From JAZKBN01 sp040388605 (GTDB lineage: Bacteria > Bacteroidota > Bacteroidia > Cytophagales > Flexibacteraceae): DNA of 64,000 nt. The stretch is from the NCBI GenBank assembly GCA_040388605.1, contig JAZKBN010000012.1, positions 110,058 through 174,057 of the forward strand. The letters are read 5' to 3'. This document shows positions 17,448 through 26,939 of the stretch, one piece after another. The stretch's first letter is position 1; every line of letters begins with the position of its first letter. The notes under the pieces are model-generated. The model had not been told where the DNA came from, searched no databases, and saw only the letters and a list, made by a program, of their open reading frames with translations. Made by a program: the position numbers and the translations under genes.

Positions 17448-17480
17448 AAAGGCCTTTGCAGCAATGCTGAGGCCTTTTTT
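17448..17480 (+). terminator. strong intrinsic terminator after the tRNA-like sequence
   Basis: An 8-bp stem aaaggcct / aggccttt with a 14-nt loop and six Ts at 17475-17480. It begins one base after the tRNA-like 3' end. The rest of 17481-17787 shows no gene; the box taatctttgc at about 17753 resembles a -7 element but has one extra base. Confidence 0.75.
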
Positions 17481-17787
17481 CAGCTGACCTGATTATTGCC
17501 ATTTAAGTGCCTGAAGCAATCTTTGAGGCTAAATTTTTGTAAATTGCATTCTTAATACTCAGCCCGCATATAATGGCTGAGCAATGTTGTCTTTTGGCTT
17601 CAGCGTTTGTAGAAATAAGGGTTCGGCAATTTGCATCAAAAGCATTTTTGTTTTTTGCCCGGAAATCTCTGAAGTTATTATCTGTCTGACCCGTTCTGTG
17701 TATTTTTGTAAATACGGGAATCGGGTATAATGGGTAATTCCTCTTGTAATCTTTGCGCCTTAACCTGCGAAAAACCAAAAATTGCCA

Positions 17788-20502
17788 ATGAAATCATTTT
17801 TACTGCTGTTTTTTGGTTGCCTGGCTTTTTTTATCCCGGGCATAGTAATGGCTAATCACATGCAGGGCGGCGAATTGCGCGTGGAGCATGTTAGCGGAAA
17901 CAGGTACCAAATAAGCCTGATAACTTATTACGATGCCAACGGCCGACTACAAATGCCTGAAACCACCCTTCCGCCTGAACAGGTTATCAGGGTTACTTTT
18001 TTTTCTAAGGCTACCAAGTTAATGGTAGACAGCTTCCGGATTTCTATGACAGATTCCACACAGCTGAATTACAGCATCAGGCAATGTACCAACGGTTCTG
18101 TTGTTACCCTTATTCTCAGGTACAACAGAACAGTAGACCTTGATCCTATCAAATACAGCAACCCGGCGGGGTATTATGCCAGCTTTGAAAGATGCTGCCG
18201 CAATGTATCAATAGATAATATACAGAACCCTTCAACAATGGGACTTACTTATTATTGTGAGTTTCCGGCATTGCTTGATGCTAAGGGCCGCAGGAACTCA
18301 AACCCAAAGCTCAGCCAGCCGGGCCCTAATTATGCCTGTATCGGCAGGCCCTATTTATTCAACTTTTTTGCAACAGATTCTGACGGAGATTCCCTGGTAT
18401 ATTCTTTGGTAACGCCCCTGCGCGGACATACAAGGCAAACAGCCACATCAACAACCCATGGCATACCCGGCCCATACGCACCAATTCTTTGGGAGCCCGG
18501 CTATGACGACGGCCTTCAAATTACCGGCGATCCTTACCTCGAAATAAACGACAGTACCGGCGCAATGGTTCTCACACCCGACAGGGTTGGTCTTTTTGCC
18601 TATGCTGTAAGGGTTATGGAATACCGCGACGGGGTTAAAATTGGCGAAGTAAGGCGTGAGTTCCAGCTGTATGTTCAGGATTGCCCGGTTCCGCCAAGAA
18701 TCAGCGGCAATATTTATATGCCCAATTCCGATACAAGGCTTGCCGACGGGCGTGCCACTATTGCCTATACCCAGGACCACAGGGTAAAGGTTAAAATACA
18801 GGTAAAAGACACCAACGACCTAAGTACCCAAAACAGGAACGCAACCTTCAGGTATCAAATGAGCCTGCAGCCGCTAAACTATACGGGCAATATCCTGCAT
18901 TTCTATAAAACCAATACCAATACCCCTGTTTCGGGCCAGGGCTTTACATCTGATTATTTTATTGTAGTAGATATTGTGATGGATGGCTGTGTAATAAATG
19001 AGCCGAAAGACACCCTGAAGTCAAACATTATATTTACTGTAATCCAGGATTGTCCCGGTAATGTAACAGACTCTATTCCCCTGAAACTCCACTTTTCAGA
19101 GCCTGTGATATTAAGCCCGGTGATTAAACCAGATTATACCGGCCTGAGTATTACCGTTAACGGCAGCGACACCCTCGTAAATGCAACTGTTGGCGATCTC
19201 ATAACTTTCAAATTTACGGCCACCCGGCAAATAGATACTTCTAAAGCCGGCCGCGATTCAGATACCCTAAGACTGGAGGCTTATGGCAGGAATTTTAAAC
19301 TGAACCAATATAACGGCTTCCTGAAGCGTGTTACGCAAAGAGTAACTGAGCTTTCGCGTATAGTAACGCTTGAATACACTTATAAGCCTACATGTGAAGA
19401 TTTACTGCAAAGGCGTATTTACATTAAGGTGGCAGGCGGAAACCGAATTTGCGGCAGGTACTATAAGGAAGACTCTGTTTTATTACCATTCCGGGTAAGA
19501 GTCAGGCCGGCCGAAAGACCGCTGATGAGCGCATATATAGCCGAAACCGGCAGAAGGCTTAATAACAATGATACCCTGTATAAAAAGCCCGGCCAAAAGG
19601 TTGTTATCAATTTTAATGCGGTAGTAGACAGCAACCGCCTCGACAGCATCGTTGTATCAGCATCCGGCAAAGGTTTCAGTGATGATCGTTTTAACTCTGT
19701 TTTCTATGTATCGCCAAAAACAAGCGCTCAAATTAATTGGCCCCTGGACCATACGTTTAGCTGCGAAGACCAGTTCAGGCTTATGAGCATTACCACCAAG
19801 GTAACCTCTTACCTCTGCAGCTCAAGCCGGGTAGATTCTTTCGTAACCAACTACATAATCAGCGATAATAACAAGCCCGCAGCACTTACTACAGATTTAA
19901 GTTTATGGACCTCGACCGGCGAAAAGGAGTACACAACACACTTAAAAGCCGGGGAAATACTTCAGTTTAACTTCTTAGGCAACGACCCTGATACCTCATT
20001 TATGCAGTTAAAATACCGCCCGGTAAATTTTGACCCTGCAGCTTATAACATGCAGTTCCGGAATACATCAGGCGCATTACGCATACAGTCTCCGTTTGTT
20101 TGGCAAACAAGCTGTGAGCAGGTTGTAATTCAACCCATGCCCTTAATATTGGAGGCTACCTTAAGCGATAGTTTTTGTACACCGGCGCATGTTGAGAAAA
20201 TGTTGCTGTACATGTACCTGGAAGACTCGGGCAGCAGGGCTTTTACGCCGGTTAACGTTCTCACTGTAAATAACGATGGCATAAATGACCTTTTGGAAGG
20301 GCCCAAATTTCTCCCCTTCGATAACTGCGCGGGAACTTTCCAGAGCATAGATATATTTAACCGTTGGGGGAATCCTATATACCACAGTACAGATTACCAA
20401 TTTAAATGGGATCCGCATACATTCCCGGCGGGTATGTATTGGTATATAGTTAAGTTCAGCGACCAGACAAAATCAAGCTGGCTTAACTTAATGAAACCAT
20501 AG
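17788..20502 (+). CDS. large secreted protein with T9SS type B (gliding-associated) C-terminal domain
   Basis: 904 residues from ATG 17788; a TTG two codons upstream is in frame but less likely. A signal peptide ends near VMANHMQGGE. The N-terminal region (HMQGGELRVEHVSGNRYQIS ... CCRN) is common in large Bacteroidota surface proteins. Several Ig-like beta domains follow. The last 85 or so residues are the type B sorting domain: FTPVNVLTVNNDGINDLLEG, IDIFNRWGNPIY and FPAGMYWYIVKF. This domain type is found in SprB-like adhesins and usually stays attached to the surface. The role in gliding or adhesion is inferred. Confidence 0.87.
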   Translation: MKSFLLLFFGCLAFFIPGIVMANHMQGGELRVEHVSGNRYQISLITYYDANGRLQMPETTLPPEQVIRVTFFSKATKLMVDSFRISMTDSTQLNYSIRQCTNGSVVTLILRYNRTVDLDPIKYSNPAGYYASFERCCRNVSIDNIQNPSTMGLTYYCEFPALLDAKGRRNSNPKLSQPGPNYACIGRPYLFNFFATDSDGDSLVYSLVTPLRGHTRQTATSTTHGIPGPYAPILWEPGYDDGLQITGDPYLEINDSTGAMVLTPDRVGLFAYAVRVMEYRDGVKIGEVRREFQLYVQDCPVPPRISGNIYMPNSDTRLADGRATIAYTQDHRVKVKIQVKDTNDLSTQNRNATFRYQMSLQPLNYTGNILHFYKTNTNTPVSGQGFTSDYFIVVDIVMDGCVINEPKDTLKSNIIFTVIQDCPGNVTDSIPLKLHFSEPVILSPVIKPDYTGLSITVNGSDTLVNATVGDLITFKFTATRQIDTSKAGRDSDTLRLEAYGRNFKLNQYNGFLKRVTQRVTELSRIVTLEYTYKPTCEDLLQRRIYIKVAGGNRICGRYYKEDSVLLPFRVRVRPAERPLMSAYIAETGRRLNNNDTLYKKPGQKVVINFNAVVDSNRLDSIVVSASGKGFSDDRFNSVFYVSPKTSAQINWPLDHTFSCEDQFRLMSITTKVTSYLCSSSRVDSFVTNYIISDNNKPAALTTDLSLWTSTGEKEYTTHLKAGEILQFNFLGNDPDTSFMQLKYRPVNFDPAAYNMQFRNTSGALRIQSPFVWQTSCEQVVIQPMPLILEATLSDSFCTPAHVEKMLLYMYLEDSGSRAFTPVNVLTVNNDGINDLLEGPKFLPFDNCAGTFQSIDIFNRWGNPIYHSTDYQFKWDPHTFPAGMYWYIVKFSDQTKSSWLNLMKP

Positions 20503-20616
20503 TTATTTGATAACCAAACCCGCACCTGTTTTACATACGCTTCACCGAATTTAGTTTTGCGATGAATTAATACGGCTCTTTCGTTATTACGGAATGATTG
20601 AGTGCAGGAAAAAGGC

Positions 20617-20624
20617 TAAATTTG
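20617..20624 (+). promoter_or_regulatory. -7 promoter box for alaS
   Basis: TAAATTTG matches TAnnTTTG, 71 bp upstream of alaS; a TTG lies 16 nt upstream (20598-20600). A second match, TAGTTTTG at 20552-20559, lies further upstream. Confidence 0.45.
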
Positions 20625-20694
20625 CGGCCTCAAAGCAAATGGCAGCATAACTATGCCGGGGCCCTAAGGGCATCCGATTGCCGACAAGACACCC

Positions 20695-23358
20695 ATGCGT
20701 TCCCACGAAATTCGCCGAGCCTTCCTCGATTTTTTTGCTGAAAAAGGTCATAAAATAGAACCTTCCGCACCGCTTGTAATTAAAAACGACCCTACCCTCA
20801 TGTTTACGAATGCGGGTATGAACCAGTTTAAAGATTATTTCCTGGGTAATAAACCCGCCCCTTATAAGCGTGTTGCCGATACACAAAAGTGCCTCCGCGT
20901 AAGCGGCAAGCATAACGATTTGGAAGAGGTTGGTATAGATACCTACCACCATACCATGTTCGAAATGCTGGGGAACTGGAGCTTTGGCGACTACTTTAAG
21001 AAAGAAGCACTTGAATGGAGCTGGGAACTGCTCACCAAGGTTTACGGCCTCCCGCCTGAGCGTATGTACGTTTCTGTTTTCGGGGGCGATGCCAAGGAAA
21101 ACCTGGCATCAGATGAAGATGCCCGTAACATTTGGCGTACCATGGTGCCCGACAGCCAGATACTTGACGGCAGCAAGAAAGATAATTTCTGGGAAATGGG
21201 TGAAACGGGTCCATGCGGCCCATGCTCTGAAATACATATAGATCTTAGGAATGCCGATGAGGTGGCCGCCACCCCCGGCCGTGATTTGGTAAATAACGAC
21301 CATCCGCAGGTAGTTGAAATATGGAACAACGTGTTCATGGAGTTCAACCGCCTTAGCGACGGCAGCCTGCAACGCCTGCCCGAGCAGCACGTTGATACAG
21401 GCATGGGTTTCGAACGCCTTTGCATGGCCATCCAGGGCAAGCAAAGCAATTACGATACCGACGTTTTCCAGCCCATGATTCAATTTATGGGTAAGCGCGC
21501 CGGCGTTACATACGGAGAGAACATTAAAACCGATATTGCACTCCGTGTACTGAGCGACCACATTCGTGCCATAGCATTTACCATAGCCGACGGGCAATTG
21601 CCTTCTAATAACAAAGCCGGCTATGTAATTCGCCGCATTTTGCGTCGTGCGGTTCGTTACTACTACAACTTCCTGAATATCAGGGAACCTTTCCTGCATA
21701 CTTTGGTTCCTATTTTGGCTGAGCAATTTGCCGATGTGTTCCCTGAGCTGAAAGCGCAGGAGGCATTTGTTGCCCGTGTAATTCAGGAAGAGGAAGTATC
21801 GTTCCTGCGTACACTTGAAACCGGGCTTAAACGCCTCGATACCATGCTGGAGGCCCTGAAGGCCGACAGCAAAAACATTATTCCCGGCGCTGAAGCGTTC
21901 GAGCTGTTCGATACTTATGGGTTCCCAAAAGACCTGACCGCTCTCATTGCCCGCGAAAACGGCCTGAGTATAGATGAAACCGGGTTCGACGCCTCTATGC
22001 AGGCGCAAAAAACCCGCAGCCGTAAAGATTCTGCCGTAGAGGCGGGAGATTGGCAGTACCTTTCTGATGATGACGAAGTTGTATTCACCGGCTATGATGA
22101 TACCGAAGCTGAAGCAACAATAACCCGCTTCCGCAAAGTATCGGCAAAGGGGAAAACCCAATACCAACTGGTGCTTAACCGTACCCCTTTCTATGCGGAA
22201 AGCGGCGGACAGTTAGGTGATACCGGCTTTATTACCGCCGAAACCAATGGTGAAAAACGCAGCATCCGTATTTCTGATACAAAGAAGGAAAACGACCTGA
22301 TTATTCATATCAGTGAAGATGAGGGGCTCGATAATTGGCTGCCGGCATACGAAGGCACAGTTACAGCTACAATTGATACCGGTCGCCGGACTGCCATAAG
22401 CAGCAACCACAGCGCTACCCACCTTTTGCATTCAGCTTTACGCAAGGTTTTGGGAAACCACATTGCCCAAAAAGGCTCATTGGTATCTCCTGATGTTCTG
22501 CGATTCGACTTTTCGCACTTCAGCAAGGTTACTGCCGAAGAGCTTGCCGAGGTTGAGCAGATTGTTAACTCCAAAATCAGGGAGAACATTTTACTGGAAG
22601 AACAGCGTTACGTGCCTATTGATGAAGCCCGTAATATGGGTGCCACTGCCCTTTTCGGTGAGAAATACGGCAGCCTTGTACGCGTTATCACCTTTGACAA
22701 GAACTACTCGGTGGAGCTTTGCGGAGGCACCCATGTTCCCGCAACCGGTAAAATAGGCAGCTTTAAGCTGCTGGCCGAAAGCTCGGTAGCAGCCGGTGTA
22801 AGGCGTATTGAAGCCGTTACGGCAGAAGGCGCTGAACAATATGTAAATACAGGTTTCGCTGAGCTTGCCGCTGTAAAGGACCTTCTTAAGAACCCTGCCG
22901 ATGTTGTTAAAGCTGTTGAGGCTTTGCTCGCCGACAGGCAGAGGCTAAGTAAGGTTAACGAGCTGTTGCAGCAGGAGAAACTGCAGGAAATTAAGAAAAG
23001 CCTGCTTGCTGGTGCTCGTAAAACCGGTAATACCACGGTAATAATCGGTCGGGCCGATTTGCCTTCGGCAGATGCAGTTAAGCAACTTGCCTTTGAAATT
23101 AAAGAGCAGCATGAAAACCTGTTCCTCGTTATAGGCGCTGCTGCCGATGGTAAGCCTAACCTTAGCGTTATGCTTTCAGGCGAACCATTAACAGAACGCG
23201 GAATGAATGCATCGGTAATTGTACGCGACCTGGCCAAAAGCATTAACGGCGGCGGCGGCGGGCAGAATTTCTTCGCGAGCGCAGGCGGCAAAGATGTTAG
23301 CGGCCTTGATGAAGCCCTGCGTAAAGCAGAAGATTTTGTTGCACAGCTTGCCGGTTAA
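20695..23358 (+). CDS. alaS: alanyl-tRNA synthetase
   Basis: Complete at 887 residues. The class II catalytic core starts MRSHEIRRAFLDFF and includes TNAGMNQFKDYFLG (motif 1 region) and GPCGPCSEIHID; further on come the IADGQLPSNNKAGYVIRRILRRA segment and the editing domain with zinc ligands in HSATHLLHSAL and CGGTHV. The C-terminal DHHA1 domain ends with GGGGGGQNFFASAGG. It charges tRNA-Ala and edits Ser/Gly-tRNA-Ala. It is the first gene of a plus-strand housekeeping run. Confidence 0.97.
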   Translation: MRSHEIRRAFLDFFAEKGHKIEPSAPLVIKNDPTLMFTNAGMNQFKDYFLGNKPAPYKRVADTQKCLRVSGKHNDLEEVGIDTYHHTMFEMLGNWSFGDYFKKEALEWSWELLTKVYGLPPERMYVSVFGGDAKENLASDEDARNIWRTMVPDSQILDGSKKDNFWEMGETGPCGPCSEIHIDLRNADEVAATPGRDLVNNDHPQVVEIWNNVFMEFNRLSDGSLQRLPEQHVDTGMGFERLCMAIQGKQSNYDTDVFQPMIQFMGKRAGVTYGENIKTDIALRVLSDHIRAIAFTIADGQLPSNNKAGYVIRRILRRAVRYYYNFLNIREPFLHTLVPILAEQFADVFPELKAQEAFVARVIQEEEVSFLRTLETGLKRLDTMLEALKADSKNIIPGAEAFELFDTYGFPKDLTALIARENGLSIDETGFDASMQAQKTRSRKDSAVEAGDWQYLSDDDEVVFTGYDDTEAEATITRFRKVSAKGKTQYQLVLNRTPFYAESGGQLGDTGFITAETNGEKRSIRISDTKKENDLIIHISEDEGLDNWLPAYEGTVTATIDTGRRTAISSNHSATHLLHSALRKVLGNHIAQKGSLVSPDVLRFDFSHFSKVTAEELAEVEQIVNSKIRENILLEEQRYVPIDEARNMGATALFGEKYGSLVRVITFDKNYSVELCGGTHVPATGKIGSFKLLAESSVAAGVRRIEAVTAEGAEQYVNTGFAELAAVKDLLKNPADVVKAVEALLADRQRLSKVNELLQQEKLQEIKKSLLAGARKTGNTTVIIGRADLPSADAVKQLAFEIKEQHENLFLVIGAAADGKPNLSVMLSGEPLTERGMNASVIVRDLAKSINGGGGGQNFFASAGGKDVSGLDEALRKAEDFVAQLAG

Positions 23359-23523
23359 CTACTCTCATAAGCTTTGCTGCGGTTTTAAACCTTCAGCCTG
23401 CTTTACAAATATATGCCTCGGGCTTATTATCTTGGCAAGCAGGTTTTTCGGGATTCGCATTGCCATATTGCCACAATTCAATGCATGGATAATGCAATCT
23501 TAATTTAGTTCAACAATTGCCAA

Positions 23524-24426
23524 ATGGCTGAAAAAGCGCCCAAAGTACGGAGGAAGAAGACTACGCTCGGGAGCTATCCCTTTGCGGCGGTTGTATTCAG
23601 CATAAGCGTTGCATTGTTTATTATTGGCCTTTTCGGGCTTATAGTCATGCATGCCACGCGGCTTTCGGAAGTAATTAAAGAACATATTGAAATACAGATA
23701 TACCTGCAGCGCAATATTGCTGCCGAAGACCAGGTTAAAATCGGGCAGATGCTGGCAATTACCAATTACGCCGATGCAAAGCCCGGCAGCCCCGGAATAA
23801 CCTTCGTTAGCCGCGATGTGGCCGCTAAAAAGTTCATAGAAGAAACCGGTGAAGACTTTATAACCTTCCTGGGTGAGAATCCCCTGCGTGATGCATACGT
23901 TTTGCACGTTAAGCCGGAGCTCAGCGATGCGGCTCACATGCAGGAAATTAAGGCGAAGCTTGAGCAGTTCCCGGGCGTTTTTGAAGTGGAATATGTTGAA
24001 AGCCTGGTGAACGAGGTTAATAACAACATCAGCAAAATAGGCATGATTCTTATTTGCTTTGCGGCTGTTTTGCTTTTCACAGTGGTTATCCTTATTCATA
24101 ATGCTATAAGAATGGCCCTGTTTTCGCAGCGGTTCCTGATAAGGAGCATGCAGCTGGTGGGTGCAGAGCCATGGTTTATAATAAGCCCTTTTGTAAGCCG
24201 TGCCGCATGGCAGGGCCTGCTCAGCGGCACCATTGCCAGCCTGCTGCTGACTATGCTTATTCAGTATGCAAACTCGGCCATACCGGAACTTAAATTCCTG
24301 CAAAGCGCCGAGCTTATTGTAATGCTGCTTATGTGCATAATAGTTGCCGGCTGCCTGATAAGCTTCCTGAGCGCATGGTGGGCAGTAAGCAGATACCTGA
24401 AGCTTAGCCTTGATGAACTTCATTGA
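23524..24426 (+). CDS. ftsX: cell division protein FtsX
   Basis: 300 residues with the FtsX layout: a cytoplasmic basic start, TM1 at about 20-43, a periplasmic extracellular domain (residues 45-165) and three C-terminal TM helices in the FtsX permease domain (IHNAIRMALFSQRFLIRSMQLVGA). With FtsE it forms an ABC-like complex at the divisome that activates peptidoglycan hydrolases. ftsE is not in this window. The DUF3098 and uppP genes that follow form the usual Bacteroidota order. Confidence 0.93.
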   Translation: MAEKAPKVRRKKTTLGSYPFAAVVFSISVALFIIGLFGLIVMHATRLSEVIKEHIEIQIYLQRNIAAEDQVKIGQMLAITNYADAKPGSPGITFVSRDVAAKKFIEETGEDFITFLGENPLRDAYVLHVKPELSDAAHMQEIKAKLEQFPGVFEVEYVESLVNEVNNNISKIGMILICFAAVLLFTVVILIHNAIRMALFSQRFLIRSMQLVGAEPWFIISPFVSRAAWQGLLSGTIASLLLTMLIQYANSAIPELKFLQSAELIVMLLMCIIVAGCLISFLSAWWAVSRYLKLSLDELH

Positions 24427-24495
24427 TTGTTTGTTCAGGAATTGCACAGGAAGTTAAAATATTCCTAAAGTTTACCCGCTTGCCGGGCATTTGAT

Positions 24496-24503
24496 TACCT
24501 TTG
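24496..24503 (+). promoter_or_regulatory. -7 promoter box for the DUF3098 gene
   Basis: TACCTTTG is a full match to TAnnTTTG, 17 bp upstream of the ATG; TTTA at 24471-24474 sits 21 nt upstream in the -33 position. Confidence 0.55.
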
Positions 24504-24519
24504 CTTATAAATAATAAAT

Positions 24520-24858
24520 ATGGCAACTCCACCGAAACCTGCATTTGTACCCGGTAAAGCACCTGTTAAACCGGCCCCCTTTAAACCGAGCGCAACTGCC
24601 ACCGCCACAGCTACAGGCAATAAAGCAGAAATATCAGGTATTTACGAACCAACAAGCCCGGTATTCGGCCGCATAAATTATGTGCTGATGCTTGCCTCTA
24701 TTGGTCTTATTTTCCTGGGATTCTTCGTAATGACCCTTGATAAGGAATTATATGGCTTTGGTGTGCTTGGCATAACTGTTGGTCCGCTTATATCTTTTAT
24801 AGGGTTCCTGCTTGCCGCAGCTTCCATACTTGTAAAAGACAAGAATACAGTAGTATAG
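24520..24858 (+). CDS. DUF3098 membrane protein
   Basis: 112 residues. The first 45 are Pro/Ala/Lys/Thr-rich and disordered. They are followed by SPVFGRINYVLMLASIGLIFLGFFVM (TM1) and a second TM ending ASILVKDK. This is the DUF3098 family, which sits between ftsX and uppP in many Bacteroidota genomes. The function is unknown; the place suggests cell-envelope or division support. Confidence 0.85.
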   Translation: MATPPKPAFVPGKAPVKPAPFKPSATATATATGNKAEISGIYEPTSPVFGRINYVLMLASIGLIFLGFFVMTLDKELYGFGVLGITVGPLISFIGFLLAAASILVKDKNTVV

Positions 24859-24890
24859 GGCCTGCCCTTACTCATTTCGCCTTTTATTAA

Positions 24891-24949
24891 GCCCTGTTTT
24901 ACCCCGGCAAGAGTCGGCTTAAAAGAGGGCTTTGCCTTTATAACAGGGC
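24891..24949 (+). terminator. branched inverted repeat between DUF3098 and uppP
   Basis: Outer arms gccctgtt (24891-24898) and aacagggc (24942-24949) enclose smaller stems. There is no T-run after it, so it is more likely an attenuator or mRNA-stability element than a simple terminator. Confidence 0.35.
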
Positions 24950-25016
24950 GCAAAACCAAATCAAAGTTTAAAGCCATATAATAAAGACCTGCACCTATGC
25001 AGGCTCTTAACAGCGT

Positions 25017-25799
25017 ATGACCATATTACAGGCCATTATTTTGGCTGTTATTGAAGGATTAACTGAATTTCTGCCTGTAAGCAGTACAGGGCACATGATT
25101 ATAGCTTCGGCCCTGATGGGTATTGAGGCAAATTCATTTGTAAAAACCTACGAGGTTTGCATACAATTAGGGGCTATTTTGGCAGTGGTGGTTTTATACT
25201 TCAAAAGGTTCTTTACAAGCCTTGATTTTTACTTCCGCCTGTTTGTTGCCTTTTTACCGACAGCAGTATTAGGACTTTTACTGAGCGATTATATTGACGC
25301 CCTGCTTGAGCGCCCCGAAGTGGTGGGCACTACCCTGCTGCTTGGCGGCATATTGCTCCTATTTATTGACAGGATTTTCAAAAACGCCTACGAAGGAAGC
25401 GGGCAGGTACCTTATAAGCAGGCCTTTATTATTGGCCTCTTCCAATCTATAGCCATGATACCGGGGGTATCACGCAGCGCTGCTACCATAATAGGCGGGC
25501 AGACCCAAGGCCTAAGCCGTAAAGCGGCAGCTGAATTCAGCTTCTTCCTGGCAGTGCCAACCATGTTTGCTGCTACCGCCCACAAGCTTCTGAAAACCTA
25601 TAAGGATATTCAGGCAGACGATATAAGCATATTGCTGATTGGTAATGTGGTGGCTTTTATTGTAGGCGCTTTAGCCATTAGGTTCTTTATAAGCATGCTC
25701 ACCAAATATGGTTTCAGGCTGTTCGGGTGGTACCGTATTGCATTGGGCTTGTTGATTATAACGCTATCAATAATGGGAATTAAGCTTCAGATTTTTTAA
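25017..25799 (+). CDS. uppP: undecaprenyl-diphosphatase
   Basis: 260 residues of the BacA/UppP family. The active-site segments are EGLTEFLPVSSTGHM (residues 14-28, with the catalytic Glu/Ser/His set) and PGVSRSAATIIGG. There are seven to eight TM helices. It dephosphorylates undecaprenyl diphosphate to recycle the lipid carrier for peptidoglycan and O-antigen synthesis, and gives bacitracin tolerance. truB starts five bases after its stop. Confidence 0.96.
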   Translation: MTILQAIILAVIEGLTEFLPVSSTGHMIIASALMGIEANSFVKTYEVCIQLGAILAVVVLYFKRFFTSLDFYFRLFVAFLPTAVLGLLLSDYIDALLERPEVVGTTLLLGGILLLFIDRIFKNAYEGSGQVPYKQAFIIGLFQSIAMIPGVSRSAATIIGGQTQGLSRKAAAEFSFFLAVPTMFAATAHKLLKTYKDIQADDISILLIGNVVAFIVGALAIRFFISMLTKYGFRLFGWYRIALGLLIITLSIMGIKLQIF

Positions 25800-25804
25800 G
25801 GCGC

Positions 25805-26749
25805 ATGCAGTCAGATTCCACAAAAGATTATGATGAATCAGTGAACGGTTCAGAAACTGAAAACCTAAACGGGGAAATCGGTAAGCATGCTGTAAATATT
25901 TCTGAAACCGGCAGCAATGCGGCAGGTAATGCAGAAGTTCCGAAAGCAGGTACAGGTCATACGTCAGGCGAAATTAAGCAGGAGGTAACTGTCCCGGATT
26001 TTGAGGCAGGGCAAATACTGCTGATTGATAAGCCGCTGAGATGGACCTCTTTCGACGTGGTTAAGAAGATACGCAATACCATCAGGACTAAGAAAGTTGG
26101 CCATGCAGGTACGCTTGACCCCTTGGCAACAGGCTTGCTGATACTTTGCACAGGTAAATTCACCAAGCAGATTGAAAGCCTTATGGGGCAGGCTAAGGTA
26201 TATACCGGTGAAATTAAACTGGGCTTTACAACCCCGAGCTTCGATGCGGAAAGCGATGAGGAGTTTGCAGGTGAAACTTCCCACATTAGTCCTGACATGC
26301 TTGAAGCCGCCGCCGTTAAATTCAGGGGCGATATTATGCAGGTTCCCCCATTATATTCTGCCATACGAATAGACGGGAAACGCGGGTATGAACTGGCCCG
26401 CAGGGGTAAAGATGCTGAGATGGTTGCAAGGCCGGTTACCATGTACGAATTCGAAATAACCGAAGTGGAAATGCCCTTTGTGAGGTTCCGGATTAAGTGC
26501 AGCAAGGGTACATATATAAGGAGCATAGCCAATGATTTCGGGGCTGAACTGGGTTGCGGCGGCTATTTAACCGCACTCAGGCGAACCCATATAGGCGATT
26601 ACAATGTTGATGATGCCTGGCAGGTAAGTGATTTTGTTTCGGCCTACGGCAGGAAACCTAAGACCGAGGCAGGTACAGGAAGCAATGGCGAAAGCATTGA
26701 TAAAGTAAATAAGCCGGGGAATGATTTTCGGCATATTAAACGTACCTGA
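25805..26749 (+). CDS. truB: tRNA pseudouridine-55 synthase with extra acidic tails
   Basis: 314 residues. The TruB core starts at about residue 69 (GQILLIDKPLRWTSFDVVKK), with the catalytic D105 in GHAGTLDPLATG, then RRGKDAE and YIRSIANDFG. The enzyme makes Psi55 in the T-loop of tRNAs. Upstream of the core are 68 residues rich in Ser, Glu, Asn and Gly; downstream is a Lys/Gly/Asn tail. The ATG is only five bases after uppP, so this start is well placed; no later ATG fits between the tail and the core. The tails look disordered. Confidence 0.92.
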   Translation: MQSDSTKDYDESVNGSETENLNGEIGKHAVNISETGSNAAGNAEVPKAGTGHTSGEIKQEVTVPDFEAGQILLIDKPLRWTSFDVVKKIRNTIRTKKVGHAGTLDPLATGLLILCTGKFTKQIESLMGQAKVYTGEIKLGFTTPSFDAESDEEFAGETSHISPDMLEAAAVKFRGDIMQVPPLYSAIRIDGKRGYELARRGKDAEMVARPVTMYEFEITEVEMPFVRFRIKCSKGTYIRSIANDFGAELGCGGYLTALRRTHIGDYNVDDAWQVSDFVSAYGRKPKTEAGTGSNGESIDKVNKPGNDFRHIKRT

Positions 26750-26867
26750 GAACGGATTAAGGACGCACATTGCATTTTTTGCTTTTCGTAAGGCGGTATA
26801 AGTTAATAAGGCATTAATATTTCGTGATTATGGGCCTGAACAGCGTAAACCTTTGGGTTTTGGTTTT

Positions 26868-26885
26868 GTATTATATATATAATAC
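26868..26885. promoter_or_regulatory. 18-bp perfect AT palindrome upstream of citrate synthase
   Basis: gtattatatatataatac is self-complementary, 55 bp upstream of the gltA start. It could be an operator or just AT-rich promoter DNA. Confidence 0.35.
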
Positions 26886-26939
26886 ATAACTTGCCCCGCC
26901 TTCGGGCATGGCTATATTATTCCCCTTTTAACAATCCCC

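Noticed and set aside
17503..17778. 91-codon minus-strand frame between the tRNA-like sequence and the T9SS gene
   Set aside because: No features; the region looks like ordinary upstream DNA.
21109..22167. 352-codon minus-strand open frame
   Set aside because: Antisense to alaS; codon-bias shadow without recognisable domains.
23500..24447. 315-codon minus-strand open frame
   Set aside because: Antisense to ftsX; composition rich in Cys, His and Tyr, typical of shadow frames.
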